From Vallitalea okinawensis (GTDB taxonomy: Bacteria > Bacillota > Clostridia > Lachnospirales > PQDH01), in assembly GCF_002964605.1 (NCBI RefSeq), contig NZ_PQDH01000008.1:1-64000 (forward strand): DNA of 64,000 bases, given 5' to 3'. Position numbers and translations under genes: made by a program. The notes beneath the pieces were generated by a model that was given only the letters and a program-made list of their open reading frames with translations, ran no database searches and was not told the origin of the DNA. This document shows positions 55,971 through 64,000 of the stretch, piece after piece (position 1 is the stretch's first letter; the number at the start of each line of letters is the position of its first letter).

Positions 55971-56361
55971 ATTACTAGAAAATTATACTGTCTTTATGTA
56001 TTTTCTTCAATTGTAATTTGTGGGATAAATTATCATCCTAGGGTGAGATAAATCTATAAAAACTTCTGACACTGACTGCCAGCAGTTTTAACCTTACAAC
56101 CTTATATCTTAGAATCCTCAGCATCTACCATAATAAAAAAGTTGTAAACTAATTAGTATAATAATAAATGTATCCGTCAAAAAAACTCCTTTGCGTACTA
56201 CTTTGGTTTACTCCGAAGAAATTTTTTTGCAGATTCGATTATGTACGAAAAAAATAATGTACATCTATTTTAAGGATGTACATTACGCTTAAAGCTAGTG
56301 TTCATAATAGTTTATAGGATTTTAAATAGCAGTTATTATTTTGCACCGCAAAGAATAGTTT
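55971..56361. repeat. Direct repeat A of the RHS island
   Basis: Matches repeat B at 58475-58807 at both ends (ATTACTAGAAAATTATAC at one end, CAAAGAATAGTTT at the other), with indels in the middle that make this copy about 60 bases longer. It carries a terminator-like hairpin (AATGTACATC 56256-56265 with GATGTACATT 56275-56284). No gene lies within it. From 56362 to 56510 there is only AT-rich DNA with further TGTACAT motifs. Confidence 0.8.
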
Positions 56362-56510
56362 ACGAGAATTGTGGACCAAAACTTACCCCGCTCATTTTGT
56401 AGAAAAGATAAATAAATGTACATAATGCAAAGTAAACTAACGACACTACTTTTGATATAAAAATAAAAAATGTACATAATACATATTTTGGAACTGGATT
56501 CATAGATAAT

Positions 56511-56552
56511 AAAAAAGGTATCGTATTAATAATTTCTAAGATACGATACCTT
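56511..56552. terminator. Terminator after the orphan tip C
   Basis: AAGGTATCGTA (56515-56525) pairs with TACGATACCTT (56542-56552); flanking A/T runs allow use on the minus strand. Confidence 0.75.
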
Positions 56553-56561
56553 CTCTTCAGT

Positions 56562-56805
56562 TTAATAACTATTATACTTCTGCCTAAGCCCTTTACAAAA
56601 ATTACAAGATTCCCTTATTTCTTTGTAAATCTTGAATTCTTGATTTTGGCGATGCCTTGTATGTTGAGCCACATTTTTTACACTCTCAAAGACCGAAGAT
56701 GAATCTGCTGCTAACAGTAAGGATAATATTGCATATACATCCCACAATGACAGCCGATACTATACTCCCTTCTATATCGCCAAGTGAACCATAACCATAT
56801 AAAAA
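56562..56805 (-). pseudogene. Orphan RHS C-terminal tip C, broken
   Basis: The minus strand begins with GYGSLGDIEG (56767-56796), which matches GYGALGDING at the start of the tip of the main RHS protein. The frame then shifts to one running SLWDVYAILSLLLAADSSS and ending CNFCKGLRQKYNSY. So a tip was left without its RHS body and has since decayed. The downstream cysteine/basic part could be a nuclease-like end, but no family is recognised. Confidence 0.6.
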
Positions 56806-56944
56806 TGAATTCAACTTTTAAATCATCTGTGTTATTTATTTGATTTGGTACTCAATTATATCTAATCTTAATAGACCTCTCTTCTTCAAACTTTAATAAT
56901 TATTACATAGCAGATATATTTCATAATAACTGCTATGTAAAAAC

Positions 56945-57178
56945 CTAAATTAAATTAGTAAATAAGCCTATTAGTATAAACATTATAGCCATAATAAAGA
57001 ATATAATTCCAATCTTAAATATTTTTTTTCTAAAAGATACAATAGCTAAAGTAAGAAAAAAGAATACTACCATAAATAAAATGATTTTATTAACCCAAAC
57101 TGGTGAATAACTTGCTACAAGTAATCCTCCGATCATTGCTCCCACACTAATTGTACTCAATCTATCATTTTTATCCAT
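56945..57178 (-). CDS. Small membrane protein, candidate immunity protein of tip B
   Basis: A 77-residue protein with three hydrophobic segments (about residues 10-26, 28-46 and 50-73) and basic residues between the second and third. GGTGATA lies before its ATG. It lies 11 bases after the end of the orphan tip B. I know no family; pairing with a hydrophobic RHS tip suggests an immunity role. Confidence 0.5.
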   Translation of the reverse strand: MDKNDRLSTISVGAMIGGLLVASYSPVWVNKIILFMVVFFFLTLAIVSFRKKIFKIGIIFFIMAIMFILIGLFTNLI

Positions 57179-57189
57179 ATTATCACCAA

Positions 57190-57670
57190 CTAATTAAATA
57201 GTTTATTTTTTGCACCATTATCAAGCAATCCCATACCCCAACCAACAGCAGAGTTAATTACTACACCTGCAACAGCAGTTGCTGTAACTCCTAATGAAGC
57301 TGTTAATGCAAATCCTGCGATATAAGGTGCAAGAAATATTCCAATACCAACAGTTATCCCTAACGCTGCAGCATCAATCACATTTCTAATCATTGCTTCT
57401 TCTATATCATATTTAATGAAATTCCCAATTGAAGTCACTGTCATATAACCTATAGACACCCATTGAAGCTGCTGTATTTGCAGCTCTAGCACTCAGGGGT
57501 CTTTTAGAAATGACGATGTAGCAAAAGGACCAGGTACAGAATTATATTTCGCATGATTTATCAGATGTCGTGTTAAATCATTTATTTTTGATTTTACTAT
57601 ATTATCTCCTGAGCTAGTTAATAATGAAATACCACCGCTGCTAAAGCATTTTTTATAGCATCAGCTGTAC
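57190..57670 (-). pseudogene. Orphan RHS C-terminal tip B, broken
   Basis: Three frames carry consecutive parts: ISLLTSSGDNIVKSKINDL and HAKYNSVPGPFATSSFLKDP, then ARAANTAASMGVYRLYDSDF, then IRNVIDAAALGITVGIGI with a glycine-rich hydrophobic end. The last open part (57190-57492, GTG start without ribosome site) has IDAAALGITVGIG, comparable to IDLIAVALSIGIG in the main RHS tip. It is a relic of the same tip type, followed by a small membrane protein gene. Confidence 0.55.
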
Positions 57671-57759
57671 TTCAATAATAAAGTAGGAAACTAAATTTCA
57701 AGAATATATTAACTATATAATATAAATAATATAATATAACAAAAGTACTTTGATAATAT

Positions 57760-57793
57760 TTTTAGGGGAACCTATTAAAAGACTCCCCTAAAA
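57760..57793. terminator. Terminator after the PH-like protein gene
   Basis: TTTTAGGGGA (57760-57769) pairs perfectly with TCCCCTAAAA (57784-57793); it can act on both strands. Confidence 0.8.
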
Positions 57794-57807
57794 GAAAGTG
57801 TTTTCTC

Positions 57808-58239
57808 CTACTTATTAATCAAATTGATAACCCTTATATCAATACTTACATGATTATTTCTTTTTTTAGATTCCTCTATAACTTTTCTGACTAGTTCTTT
57901 ATAGTCTTTTAACCAAGAAGCTATAACTATCTCATTTTTCTTTACTGAATAGAAAGATATGATTTTAAGAAATATCAAATCATTAAGCACAATTACATGT
58001 ACATCTTCAAATTTTAAACTTCTATTTGCAGATATTTTATTATTATTATATACTCCTTCATCTGTTATTACATATTCATCAACTAAGTTACCTATTATAA
58101 TAATAATTGTAGCCAAAATACAAATAGAAAATATAAATAGTGCAATAATTGACTCTACCTGAAATAATAATAAGAAAAAAATTGATAATGGAATAAACAT
58201 TATACTATAGAATAATTTACCAACCTTATATTTTTTCAT
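57808..58239 (-). CDS. Two-helix membrane protein with PH-like domain, candidate immunity protein of tip A
   Basis: A 143-residue protein: two hydrophobic segments (about residues 9-27 and 29-50), then a soluble domain with the pattern of bacterial PH-like domains (YVITDEGVYNNNKISANRSL, then EDVHVIVLNDLIFLKIISF). PH-like membrane proteins are common among immunity proteins. It starts 7 bases after the tip A reading frame. Function inferred from position. Confidence 0.55.
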   Translation of the reverse strand: MKKYKVGKLFYSIMFIPLSIFFLLLFQVESIIALFIFSICILATIIIIIGNLVDEYVITDEGVYNNNKISANRSLKFEDVHVIVLNDLIFLKIISFYSVKKNEIVIASWLKDYKELVRKVIEESKKRNNHVSIDIRVINLINK

Positions 58240-58246
58240 AATTCAC

Positions 58247-58459
58247 CTACTTAATATCATACTCTTCATATAGCCAGTCTTGACCCTTAGTTATTAATAC
58301 CGCCCCACCTACTTCAACTGATGCAGCAAATGCTATTATTCCAGCACCATACCAAGGATTTATAGGAAATACTGCTACTCCCACTCTTATTATTAAACCA
58401 CTGACTGCCCCTACAATTAAACCTGCACCATTACCAGCAATAATAATTGAGGTTTTCAT
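58247..58459 (-). CDS. Orphan RHS-type tip A (C-terminal fragment)
   Basis: A 70-residue glycine-rich hydrophobic protein (GNGAGLIVGAVSGLIIRVGV, then GAGIIAFAASVEVGGAVLIT) ending in a charged tail DWLYEEYDIK. It looks like the last part of an RHS-type tip. The reading frame upstream has stops and no ribosome site lies before the ATG, and repeat B begins 15 bases away, so the 5' part was probably lost. It may be unexpressed. Confidence 0.45.
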   Translation of the reverse strand: MKTSIIIAGNGAGLIVGAVSGLIIRVGVAVFPINPWYGAGIIAFAASVEVGGAVLITKGQDWLYEEYDIK

Positions 58460-58474
58460 TGTTCATTAGCATAA

Positions 58475-58807
58475 ATTACTAGAAAATTATACTTTCTTTA
58501 TGTATTTTCTTCAATTGTAATTTGTGGGATAAATTATTTTCCTGGATGAGATAATTCTATAAAACCTTAGTTTACTTCGAAGAGATTTTTTGCAGATTCA
58601 ATTTTTGTAACTTTATGTACAATATAAGAAACGTAATTACCTATAACTATTAATTTAACTTGTACGTTATTATCTACAATAAATTTTGTACGAAAAAAAT
58701 AATGTACATCTAATTTAAGGATGTACATTACGTTTTAAAGCTAGTGTTCATAAAAGTTTATAGGATTTTAAATAGCAGTTATTATTTTGTACTTCAAAGA
58801 ATAGTTT
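58475..58807. repeat. Direct repeat B of the RHS island
   Basis: Partner of repeat A at 55971-56361. It runs from just upstream of tip A to 15 bases from the stop of the yneA-like gene, and contains that gene's terminator, so this is likely the original copy and repeat A the duplicate. No gene lies within it. Confidence 0.8.
58693..58729 (-). terminator. Terminator of the yneA-like gene
   Basis: On the minus strand AATGTACATC pairs with GATGTACATT (58701-58729), followed by ATTTTTTT. Confidence 0.8.
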
Positions 58808-58821
58808 TGCTTCTAATAAAT

Positions 58822-59127
58822 CTATTCAATAATGGGAACGATGATTGTTTCACCTGTTCGAATCAAATTGGATTGCATATTATTGATAGTCTTGATTTCT
58901 TTTATATAGTCTGGAATCGTCTCATAAGATGGTTTATACAGCGAAGCGATATTCCACAATGTATCGTTTCGTTTTATTTCATAAGATATGTATTTGTAGT
59001 CTGTAGAAGCCTTACCTTCAGCATGATCAAAGCCAATTGTTAAATTAAAAAGGAACTGTACAACCAATAGGAGTACTACGATACTCATAATAAATCGGCG
59101 TCTATTTTTGATTCTTATCTTTTTCAT
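58822..59127 (-). CDS. YneA-like LysM cell-division suppressor
   Basis: A 101-residue protein with a basic start (KKIRIKNRRRF), one membrane helix (residues 13-31) and a LysM domain (YEIKRNDTLWNIASLY near residue 49, then NLIRTGETIIVPII at the end). This is the architecture of the SOS-induced division inhibitor YneA. GAGGTGAT before the ATG at 59127 decides the start. It lies divergent from lexA with SOS boxes in its promoter region, as in Bacillus. Confidence 0.8.
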   Translation of the reverse strand: MKKIRIKNRRRFIMSIVVLLLVVQFLFNLTIGFDHAEGKASTDYKYISYEIKRNDTLWNIASLYKPSYETIPDYIKEIKTINNMQSNLIRTGETIIVPIIE

Positions 59128-59140
59128 TCGTATCACCTCA

Positions 59141-59187
59141 AGAACATTTGTTTGCCTTTAATGTTATTATATACGAACAGTTGTTTT
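59141..59187. promoter_or_regulatory. Two LexA (SOS) boxes before the yneA-like gene
   Basis: AGAACATTTGTTTG (59141-59154) and CGAACAGTTGTTTT (59174-59187) fit the Firmicute LexA pattern CGAAC-N4-GTTYG, with one or two mismatches each, between the yneA-like gene and lexA. Confidence 0.6.
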
Positions 59188-59328
59188 ATGTCAATCCATT
59201 TAGGCGAACTTTTTTTCGCCCGAATGTACTATCTTATTAATCCAACATTATTTAACGCTTACTCTTCTTAAGTCTTGAAGGTTTAAAACCTAAAGTTAGT
59301 AATAAAATGAAAAAAAATTGAATTTTGC

Positions 59329-59368
59329 CGAACATCAGTTTGATTATTCTAAAATTTTGTGCTATAAT
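59329..59368 (+). promoter_or_regulatory. lexA promoter with overlapping LexA box
   Basis: CGAACATCAGTTTG (59329-59342) is a perfect fit to CGAAC-N4-GTTYG and overlaps the -35 element TTGATT (59340-59345), followed after 17 bases by TATAAT (59363-59368). LexA binding would block its own gene. Confidence 0.8.
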
Positions 59369-59390
59369 AAACTAAAGTGAGGTGATACAT

Positions 59391-60002
59391 ATGGCTGAAT
59401 TAACCGAAAAACAGCAAGTTATCTATAATTTTATTAAAAAAACCATTCTTGAGAGAGGGTATCCACCTTCTGTTCGTGAAATTTGTGAAGCGATTGGTCT
59501 TCGTTCAACCTCAACTGTACATGGTCATCTAGAAAGACTTGAAAAGAAAGGATTAATCCGACGTGATCCTACTAAGCCTCGAGCTATTGAAATATTAGAT
59601 GAGTCCTTTATGAATATAAAACGGGAACTTGTTAATGTTCCAATTATAGGTAGAGTAACAGCTGGACAACCTATTCTTGCTCTTGAAAATATAGAAGACC
59701 ATTTTCCATTACCCGTTGAATACGTCAATACAAACGATGAACACTATATGCTTCGTGTTGAAGGTGAAAGTATGATCAATGCCGGTATTCATAATCATGA
59801 CTTAATTTTAGTAAGAAAACAGAATACGGCTAATAACCGTGACATTGTCGTAGCTTTAATCGATGACTCTGTTACTGTTAAACGTTTCTTCAAGGAAGAC
59901 CAATATATTCGCTTACAACCTGAAAACGATGCTATGGCACCGATAATATTGCAGGATGTCAATATATTAGGTAAGGTTGTTGGTTTATTTAGAAAATTTT
60001 AG
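59391..60002 (+). CDS. lexA: LexA repressor
   Basis: A 203-residue SOS repressor and self-cleaving protease. The N-terminal winged helix has [20 protein letters not shown] (residues 22-41), the cleavage site is in VTAGQPILA near residue 87 with the Ala-Gly pair, the Ser nucleophile is in [11 protein letters not shown] near 124 and the Lys in DSVTVKRF near 163. AGGTGAT before ATG 59391 decides the start; an upstream GTG gives three extra residues. Confidence 0.95.
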   Translation: MAELTEKQQVIYNFIKKTILERGYPPSVREICEAIGLRSTSTVHGHLERLEKKGLIRRDPTKPRAIEILDESFMNIKRELVNVPIIGRVTAGQPILALENIEDHFPLPVEYVNTNDEHYMLRVEGESMINAGIHNHDLILVRKQNTANNRDIVVALIDDSVTVKRFFKEDQYIRLQPENDAMAPIILQDVNILGKVVGLFRKF

Positions 60003-60012
60003 TACACATACT

Positions 60013-60043
60013 AAAAAGCACAGATCGAATCTGTGCTTTTTCT
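60013..60043. terminator. Bidirectional terminator between lexA and rsfS
   Basis: GCACAGAT (60018-60025) pairs with ATCTGTGC (60029-60036), flanked by A and T runs on both sides. Confidence 0.8.
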
Positions 60044-60082
60044 CATTTATCTCTTATTGCATTTACTTATTTATCAATTGCA

Positions 60083-60454
60083 CTAAGCCATTTCTTTTAA
60101 TTGTTCCAACGTAATTTCTTTCCCATCAGCCCAAATTCTCTCAAGATCGTAGAAAAGACGATCATCTTTATTAAAAACATGAACTATAATATTTGCATAA
60201 TCTAAGAGCACCCAGCTAGCAGTTTGATAGCCTTCTTTATTGAGTATTTTGTAGTCATTCTCATGCATTTTATCTTCAACTTGATCAATAATAGCTTGAA
60301 TTTGTGGTTTATTTTTTCCATGAGCAATGATAAAATAATCAGCTAATGTGGATATTTGACTAATATCAATAATCTTAATTTCTTCTCCAAGCTTATCATC
60401 AATTGCCTCCACAGCAACAACTGCCATGTTTGCAGCTTTCTTCATATCAGACAT
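60083..60454 (-). CDS. rsfS: Ribosomal silencing factor RsfS
   Basis: A 123-residue protein of the Iojap/RsfS family that binds ribosomal protein L14 and blocks subunit joining in poor growth. Hallmarks are EIKIIDISQISTLADYFIIA near residue 25, then GYQTASWVLLDYANIIVHVF near 79 and RIWADGKEI at the end. It follows yqeK and nadD in the canonical Firmicute order. Confidence 0.94.
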   Translation of the reverse strand: MSDMKKAANMAVVAVEAIDDKLGEEIKIIDISQISTLADYFIIAHGKNKPQIQAIIDQVEDKMHENDYKILNKEGYQTASWVLLDYANIIVHVFNKDDRLFYDLERIWADGKEITLEQLKEMA

Positions 60455-60470
60455 ATTTCTCCTCCTTAAG

Positions 60471-61037
60471 TTAATTCAATTGTCTATAATATTTTTCTGA
60501 ATCAATGGTTAACGGATGAATGGGTACATCCATCTTTAGTAGATACTTAATTGTACTATTTAAAGTCATATAAACTGCTCGATCAAGATCCACATATACC
60601 ATTTCTCTTACTTCTTGTAGACCTTCAAATGTTTTTCTACCAGGTTCTATATAGTCCGATAGAAAAATAATCTTTTCTAATAAAGTCATATTGGACCTAC
60701 CTGTTGTATGGTAACGAATTGCATTAAGTATATTATGATCACTAATATTATATTCCTTTTCAGCAATCTCGGCACCTAAAAAGCTATGCACTATTTGGGG
60801 AAAGTCCTTAAATTCACTAAGATTAATTTTATAAGATTTACAGTATTCTCTCATTACTTCATAAGGTATGTTCTTAGCACAATCATGTAACAAGCCAGCT
60901 GTAGAAGCTTGTTCTTCACAAGTTTTGTAGTGCTTTGCTAAGCTGATCGCTGTCTTTTCAACTCCAAGTGTATGTTGATACCTTCTAGGTGATAGTGTGG
61001 ATTGGAGTTTTCTAATAATCTTCTTTCTTGAGTCCAT
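60471..61037 (-). CDS. yqeK: HD-domain hydrolase YqeK
   Basis: A 188-residue HD-superfamily protein. YqeK enzymes are known to hydrolyse diadenosine tetraphosphate. Metal residues are in RYQHTLGVEKTA near residue 19, AGLLHDCAKNI near 47 and IVHSFLGAEIA near 82, followed by IRYHTTGRSNM near 106. It lies between nadD (5 bases) and rsfS (16 bases) in one operon. Confidence 0.92.
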   Translation of the reverse strand: MDSRKKIIRKLQSTLSPRRYQHTLGVEKTAISLAKHYKTCEEQASTAGLLHDCAKNIPYEVMREYCKSYKINLSEFKDFPQIVHSFLGAEIAEKEYNISDHNILNAIRYHTTGRSNMTLLEKIIFLSDYIEPGRKTFEGLQEVREMVYVDLDRAVYMTLNSTIKYLLKMDVPIHPLTIDSEKYYRQLN

Positions 61038-61042
61038 CGCAG

Positions 61043-61672
61043 CTATCCTTTGTATAATTGATATTTTTCTATATAGTTCTCTACAGCTTCAGGTAATAAA
61101 TACTTAATAGGTTCACCTGAACTAACACGATTACGAATCTCTGATGATGAAATTGCCAATGCTGGTACTTCTATAAAGTTAAATTTTGCACGATAATTTT
61201 TCTCAATCTGGGCTATAGAGGCTACTAAATCTTCCTTCGGATATTCTGGTCTTGTAGCAGCTATAAAATTACATATCTCCAGTAACTCTTCAGCCTGCTT
61301 CCACGTAAAGATTTCTAAGAATGCATCAGCACCTGTTATGAAATAGATTTCCGTATCTTGCCTATACTGCTCTTTTAATTCTTTAATTGTATCGATGGTA
61401 TAAGTTAATCCTTGTCGATCAATCTCAATACGAGATACAAAAAAATGAGGGTTAGTTTCAGTTGCTAATATACTCATCAAATAACGATGTTGAGCGTCAG
61501 TAATAGCCCTATTCCGCTTATGAGGAGGGTGACCAGTGGGTACAAACAATACCTGGTCTATATTATACTGATGCCTAACAGCTTCTGCTGTTACAAGATG
61601 ACCATAATGAATAGGATCAAACGTCCCACCCATTACAGCTATTTTTTTCACATTTCTATGATGAACATCCAT
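61043..61672 (-). CDS. nadD: Nicotinate-nucleotide adenylyltransferase
   Basis: A 209-residue enzyme of NAD synthesis making deamido-NAD from nicotinate mononucleotide and ATP. It shows the nucleotidyltransferase motif [12 protein letters not shown] near residue 15, VPTGHPPHK near 44 and the second motif [13 protein letters not shown] near 176. AAGGAGA lies before the ATG. Confidence 0.95.
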   Translation of the reverse strand: MDVHHRNVKKIAVMGGTFDPIHYGHLVTAEAVRHQYNIDQVLFVPTGHPPHKRNRAITDAQHRYLMSILATETNPHFFVSRIEIDRQGLTYTIDTIKELKEQYRQDTEIYFITGADAFLEIFTWKQAEELLEICNFIAATRPEYPKEDLVASIAQIEKNYRAKFNFIEVPALAISSSEIRNRVSSGEPIKYLLPEAVENYIEKYQLYKG

Positions 61673-61683
61673 AGTCTGTCTCC

Positions 61684-63366
61684 TTACCTAAAAACAATAA
61701 AATTCTTAATATCATTATATAAGTTAAAATGATTAATCTCTTCAAAAAACTCATCTAACTCATCAAGACTAGCAAAAGGAGATTCTTCACGGTATTCAAA
61801 GAGCCTATCAACTATTTTCTCAGTCATGTCTTCATGTAACATTATTAATTCATCGTAAGTCGCAGTATTAATGTTTGTATACAATGTTATCCATTCATTT
61901 ACTTCTGATAAATCAACTTTTTTATTAATCTCATCATAATAATTGATCTTATTGTTTTCTGTGTATTCAACAATTGTGTGAGCTTCTTCTGATGATAACC
62001 CCAAATAGGTTTGAAGTTGATCTTCAGTCGCTAAATTGATATTTAGTTTTATCGTATTCTCTGGTTCATTAACATAGATATAAGGCTCAATATCTTCATA
62101 AACTTGAGTTGGAATAAATTTTTTTACTTCATTTATATTGTCAAAGGGTCGATTCTCTTCGATATCGTCGGCGTAGTCCTTAATAGTACTGCTATTCAAC
62201 GACGAACTACCAAATAATGATTTTAACTCATTTTCACCAGCATTATTGATGTCTGTGTGTATAACAAATGAATCTTCATGTTTATTGAAGTCCACCATAT
62301 CCATAGTGCTTGGTAATTTTTCTAAGGACTCTAGAGACTTATAAGAAAACCTATTATTCTCTCTATATTTAACAATATTCTTAGCAACATCTTCACTCAT
62401 GTACTCCAAACTTCTAATTTGAGATACCGATGCTGTATTAATATTCACTACGTCAGTCTCTGTATCTTGATAAACCACCTCATAATGAAGGCTTATATAG
62501 GGTTTAATTTCTTCAAATATTTTATTGGATATACTTTCAATATTAATTAATTCATCAATTTCCTTAAAAGGTTCTTCTAATCGATGATTGATAATTTCTT
62601 CAGCTATCATGTCACCTTTATAAGAATCAAAAAGAGATGCGAGTTCATAGTCTTCTGCAGTATTTATATTGGTAACCAAGGTGATTCTATCTTTATTTAC
62701 ATCAATCCATTCATTGGTTATAAATGGATCTATAAATTTTAACTCATCCATATAATTTATTTTATTATATTTCACATAAGTATAGATCTTCATACCTAAA
62801 TCATCATCTAAGTCTTTTAGTATACCATCGATTTCCATACTGCTAGCAGTATTAATATTAACTTTTTTGGCGTATGGGTTTATGAGTGTACCATCTCCAT
62901 GGATACCTATACTGTGGTCAATGGCAAAAGCGTAAGTCTCTGCAAATTGATTATAGTTATTTAAACCTTCATGATCTTCATTTAAATCAGCAAGCCCCAT
63001 GGCAAGAAGTTCATTATTTAATGATACTGATGACATATTGAGAAATTCTGCATAAGCAAAGTCATTTTCATCCCTAATATAATCTCCCCTGCTATCCACT
63101 TGAATTCTGAATAAAACAGGTGTCTGATTAACGAATGTTTTAACATGCGCATAGGCTTCAGCAGAGGCATGAGTATCAATACCTATTAATCTTAGTAGTT
63201 CTGTATCATGTTCTTCATAAATATAAACATGAAATAGCTCACTATCAATAACCTCCATCACCTCACCAACAACTAATCGGTAATCTGTACTCTTTGCAGA
63301 AATTGATGTGGATAATGATAGAGATAAAACAACAACTAAAACAATAGCTATAAATCTTTTGTACAT
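61684..63366 (-). CDS. Secreted SNase-like protein with six ComEA-type HhH repeats
   Basis: A 560-residue exported protein. After the signal peptide (residues 5-24) is a thermonuclease-like domain ([32 protein letters not shown]), which lacks the DGDT, P-E and G-R catalytic positions of active SNase. Then six helix-hairpin-helix units follow, each starting with a NINTA-type motif ([66 protein letters not shown]). ComEA units of this kind bind DNA. It probably binds DNA at the surface without cutting it. It sits inside the housekeeping operon between yhbY and nadD. Confidence 0.75.
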   Translation of the reverse strand: MYKRFIAIVLVVVLSLSLSTSISAKSTDYRLVVGEVMEVIDSELFHVYIYEEHDTELLRLIGIDTHASAEAYAHVKTFVNQTPVLFRIQVDSRGDYIRDENDFAYAEFLNMSSVSLNNELLAMGLADLNEDHEGLNNYNQFAETYAFAIDHSIGIHGDGTLINPYAKKVNINTASSMEIDGILKDLDDDLGMKIYTYVKYNKINYMDELKFIDPFITNEWIDVNKDRITLVTNINTAEDYELASLFDSYKGDMIAEEIINHRLEEPFKEIDELINIESISNKIFEEIKPYISLHYEVVYQDTETDVVNINTASVSQIRSLEYMSEDVAKNIVKYRENNRFSYKSLESLEKLPSTMDMVDFNKHEDSFVIHTDINNAGENELKSLFGSSSLNSSTIKDYADDIEENRPFDNINEVKKFIPTQVYEDIEPYIYVNEPENTIKLNINLATEDQLQTYLGLSSEEAHTIVEYTENNKINYYDEINKKVDLSEVNEWITLYTNINTATYDELIMLHEDMTEKIVDRLFEYREESPFASLDELDEFFEEINHFNLYNDIKNFIVFR

Positions 63367-63384
63367 CTCTAACCCCCCTTTAAG

Positions 63385-63672
63385 TTATGGTAACATAATT
63401 TTAGGATTTTCTTTTGACATTCTATAAATGACTATTTTTCGCCCGATAACTTGTACTCCCTCAGAACGTGTTCGCTCGCATATCACATTGCAAATGTCAC
63501 GTGGTTCATCAAAACAATTCTTTAATATATTTATTTTAATCAGTTCTCTAGCTTCTAATGCTTCATCTATAGCTTTAACAAGCTCAGGAGATGGTCCTGA
63601 TTTCCCTACTTGGAAAATTGGTTCCAAGGAATTAGCTAAGCTACGTAAATAAGCTCTTTGTTTACTCGTCAT
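63385..63672 (-). CDS. yhbY: RNA-binding protein YhbY
   Basis: A 95-residue CRM-domain protein linked to ribosome assembly. It shows LRSLANSLEPIFQVGKSGPS at residues 9-28, then ALEARELIKINILKN and QVIGRKIVIYR. AGAGGTGAG before the ATG at 63672 decides the start. It directly follows obg. Confidence 0.93.
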   Translation of the reverse strand: MTSKQRAYLRSLANSLEPIFQVGKSGPSPELVKAIDEALEARELIKINILKNCFDEPRDICNVICERTRSEGVQVIGRKIVIYRMSKENPKIMLP

Positions 63673-63683
63673 TCGTCTCACCT

Positions 63684-64000
63684 CTACTTATAATAGTCAA
63701 ACTCTAAGTTATACAAGCGAACTGTATCGCCTTCTTCAATACCTAATTCTTCTAAACGCTCAATTATTCCTTTTTCACGCATGAATTTTTGGAAGAAAGC
63801 GAATCCTTTTTCACTTTCAAGATTGGTGAAACCAAGCATTCTTTCTACAGGCTCACCTTCAACTACGAAAACACCATTATCATCTTTCGCTATTTCAATA
63901 ACACTATTATCACTAGATGGTATGTCTTCAATATAGTATTCTTGTTCAAAAACAGTTGGCTCCTCTTTTATATTATCGAGCATTTCTCCAACATAGTTTA
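63684..64000 (-). CDS. obg: Obg GTPase, C-terminal part (cut by window edge)
   Basis: The reading frame enters from beyond base 64000 (NYVGEML then LDNI). The visible residues hold the C-terminal OCT domain, with VVEGEPVERMLGFTNLESEK, LEELGIEEGDTVRLYNLEFD and the last residues YYK. The GTPase domain lies outside the window. Obg is an essential ribosome-associated GTPase; order obg-yhbY-nadD-yqeK-rsfS is typical of Firmicutes. Confidence 0.92.
   Translation of the reverse strand, partial: NYVGEMLDNIKEEPTVFEQEYYIEDIPSSDNSVIEIAKDDNGVFVVEGEPVERMLGFTNLESEKGFAFFQKFMREKGIIERLEELGIEEGDTVRLYNLEFDYYK

Noticed and set aside
56362-56510. TGTACAT motifs as operators
   Set aside because: They fall in AT-rich decayed DNA and look like copies of one terminator arm rather than an ordered operator array.
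58744-59043. 99-residue plus-strand reading frame across repeat B
   Set aside because: It overlaps the yneA-like gene antisense and the repeat's non-coding part; no ribosome site.

Overview
The window looks like a chromosomal piece of an anaerobic, amino-acid-fermenting, low-GC Firmicute of the class Clostridia, probably near Lachnospirales/Vallitalea. This is inferred from the AT-rich sequence, AGGAG/GAGGTG ribosome sites, TTGACA/TATAAT promoters, a complete ornithine-oxidation operon, a Firmicute obg-yhbY-nadD-yqeK-rsfS-lexA block and CGAAC-N4-GTTYG SOS boxes. I found no rRNA, tRNA, CRISPR array or origin.

Left part (1-20.7 kb). A tyrosine recombinase with an odd Asn-rich leader is followed by a plus-strand operon: two membrane proteins (the first DUF5058-like), a CapA-type metallophosphatase and an M20 peptidase. 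Facing it is a minus-strand operon behind a purine riboswitch: xanthine phosphoribosyltransferase and a BmpA/NupOPQ-type nucleoside ABC importer. Next come a GNAT enzyme, a transglutaminase-like protein, a DUF2164 protein, a YdcF-like protein, glutamate racemase and a second RbsA-type ABC importer whose binding lipoprotein is of the DUF3798 type.

Middle (20.7-34.4 kb). One minus-strand run encodes the whole route from arginine to acetyl-CoA and alanine: arcA, arcB and arcC, then ord, ortA, ortB, oraS, oraE, a GlmL/MutL-like protein and ornithine racemase. An IclR regulator lies just upstream and an alanine racemase just downstream. The ADI enzymes make ATP and ornithine; the rest racemises, isomerises, oxidises and cleaves ornithine.

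34.5-44.6 kb. A ten- or eleven-gene minus-strand operon encodes a very divergent Tad/Flp-type pilus or secretion machine: a secretion ATPase with an N-terminal membrane anchor, a fused TadB-TadC platform protein, a CpaB/SAF-like protein, three CpaE/TadZ-like proteins all lacking a normal Walker A lysine, and four single-pass pilin-like proteins. No prepilin peptidase is present.

46-58.8 kb. An accessory island sits between a conserved XerC/D-like recombinase and the yneA-lexA pair. It carries a giant secreted RHS/YD-repeat protein broken by a one-base frameshift, its C-terminal tip and overlapping membrane immunity candidate, a frameshifted Imm53 immunity relic, a PPC-domain secreted protein, and three orphan RHS tips, two of which are followed by a small membrane protein. 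Two direct repeats of about 0.33-0.39 kb flank the orphan array. The recurring pairing of a glycine-rich hydrophobic tip with a small membrane protein is the best candidate here for an undescribed toxin-immunity type.

Right end (58.8-64 kb). Divergent yneA-like and lexA genes share an SOS-controlled region, followed by the housekeeping cluster rsfS, yqeK, nadD, a catalytically dead SNase/ComEA-repeat protein, yhbY and the 3' end of obg.
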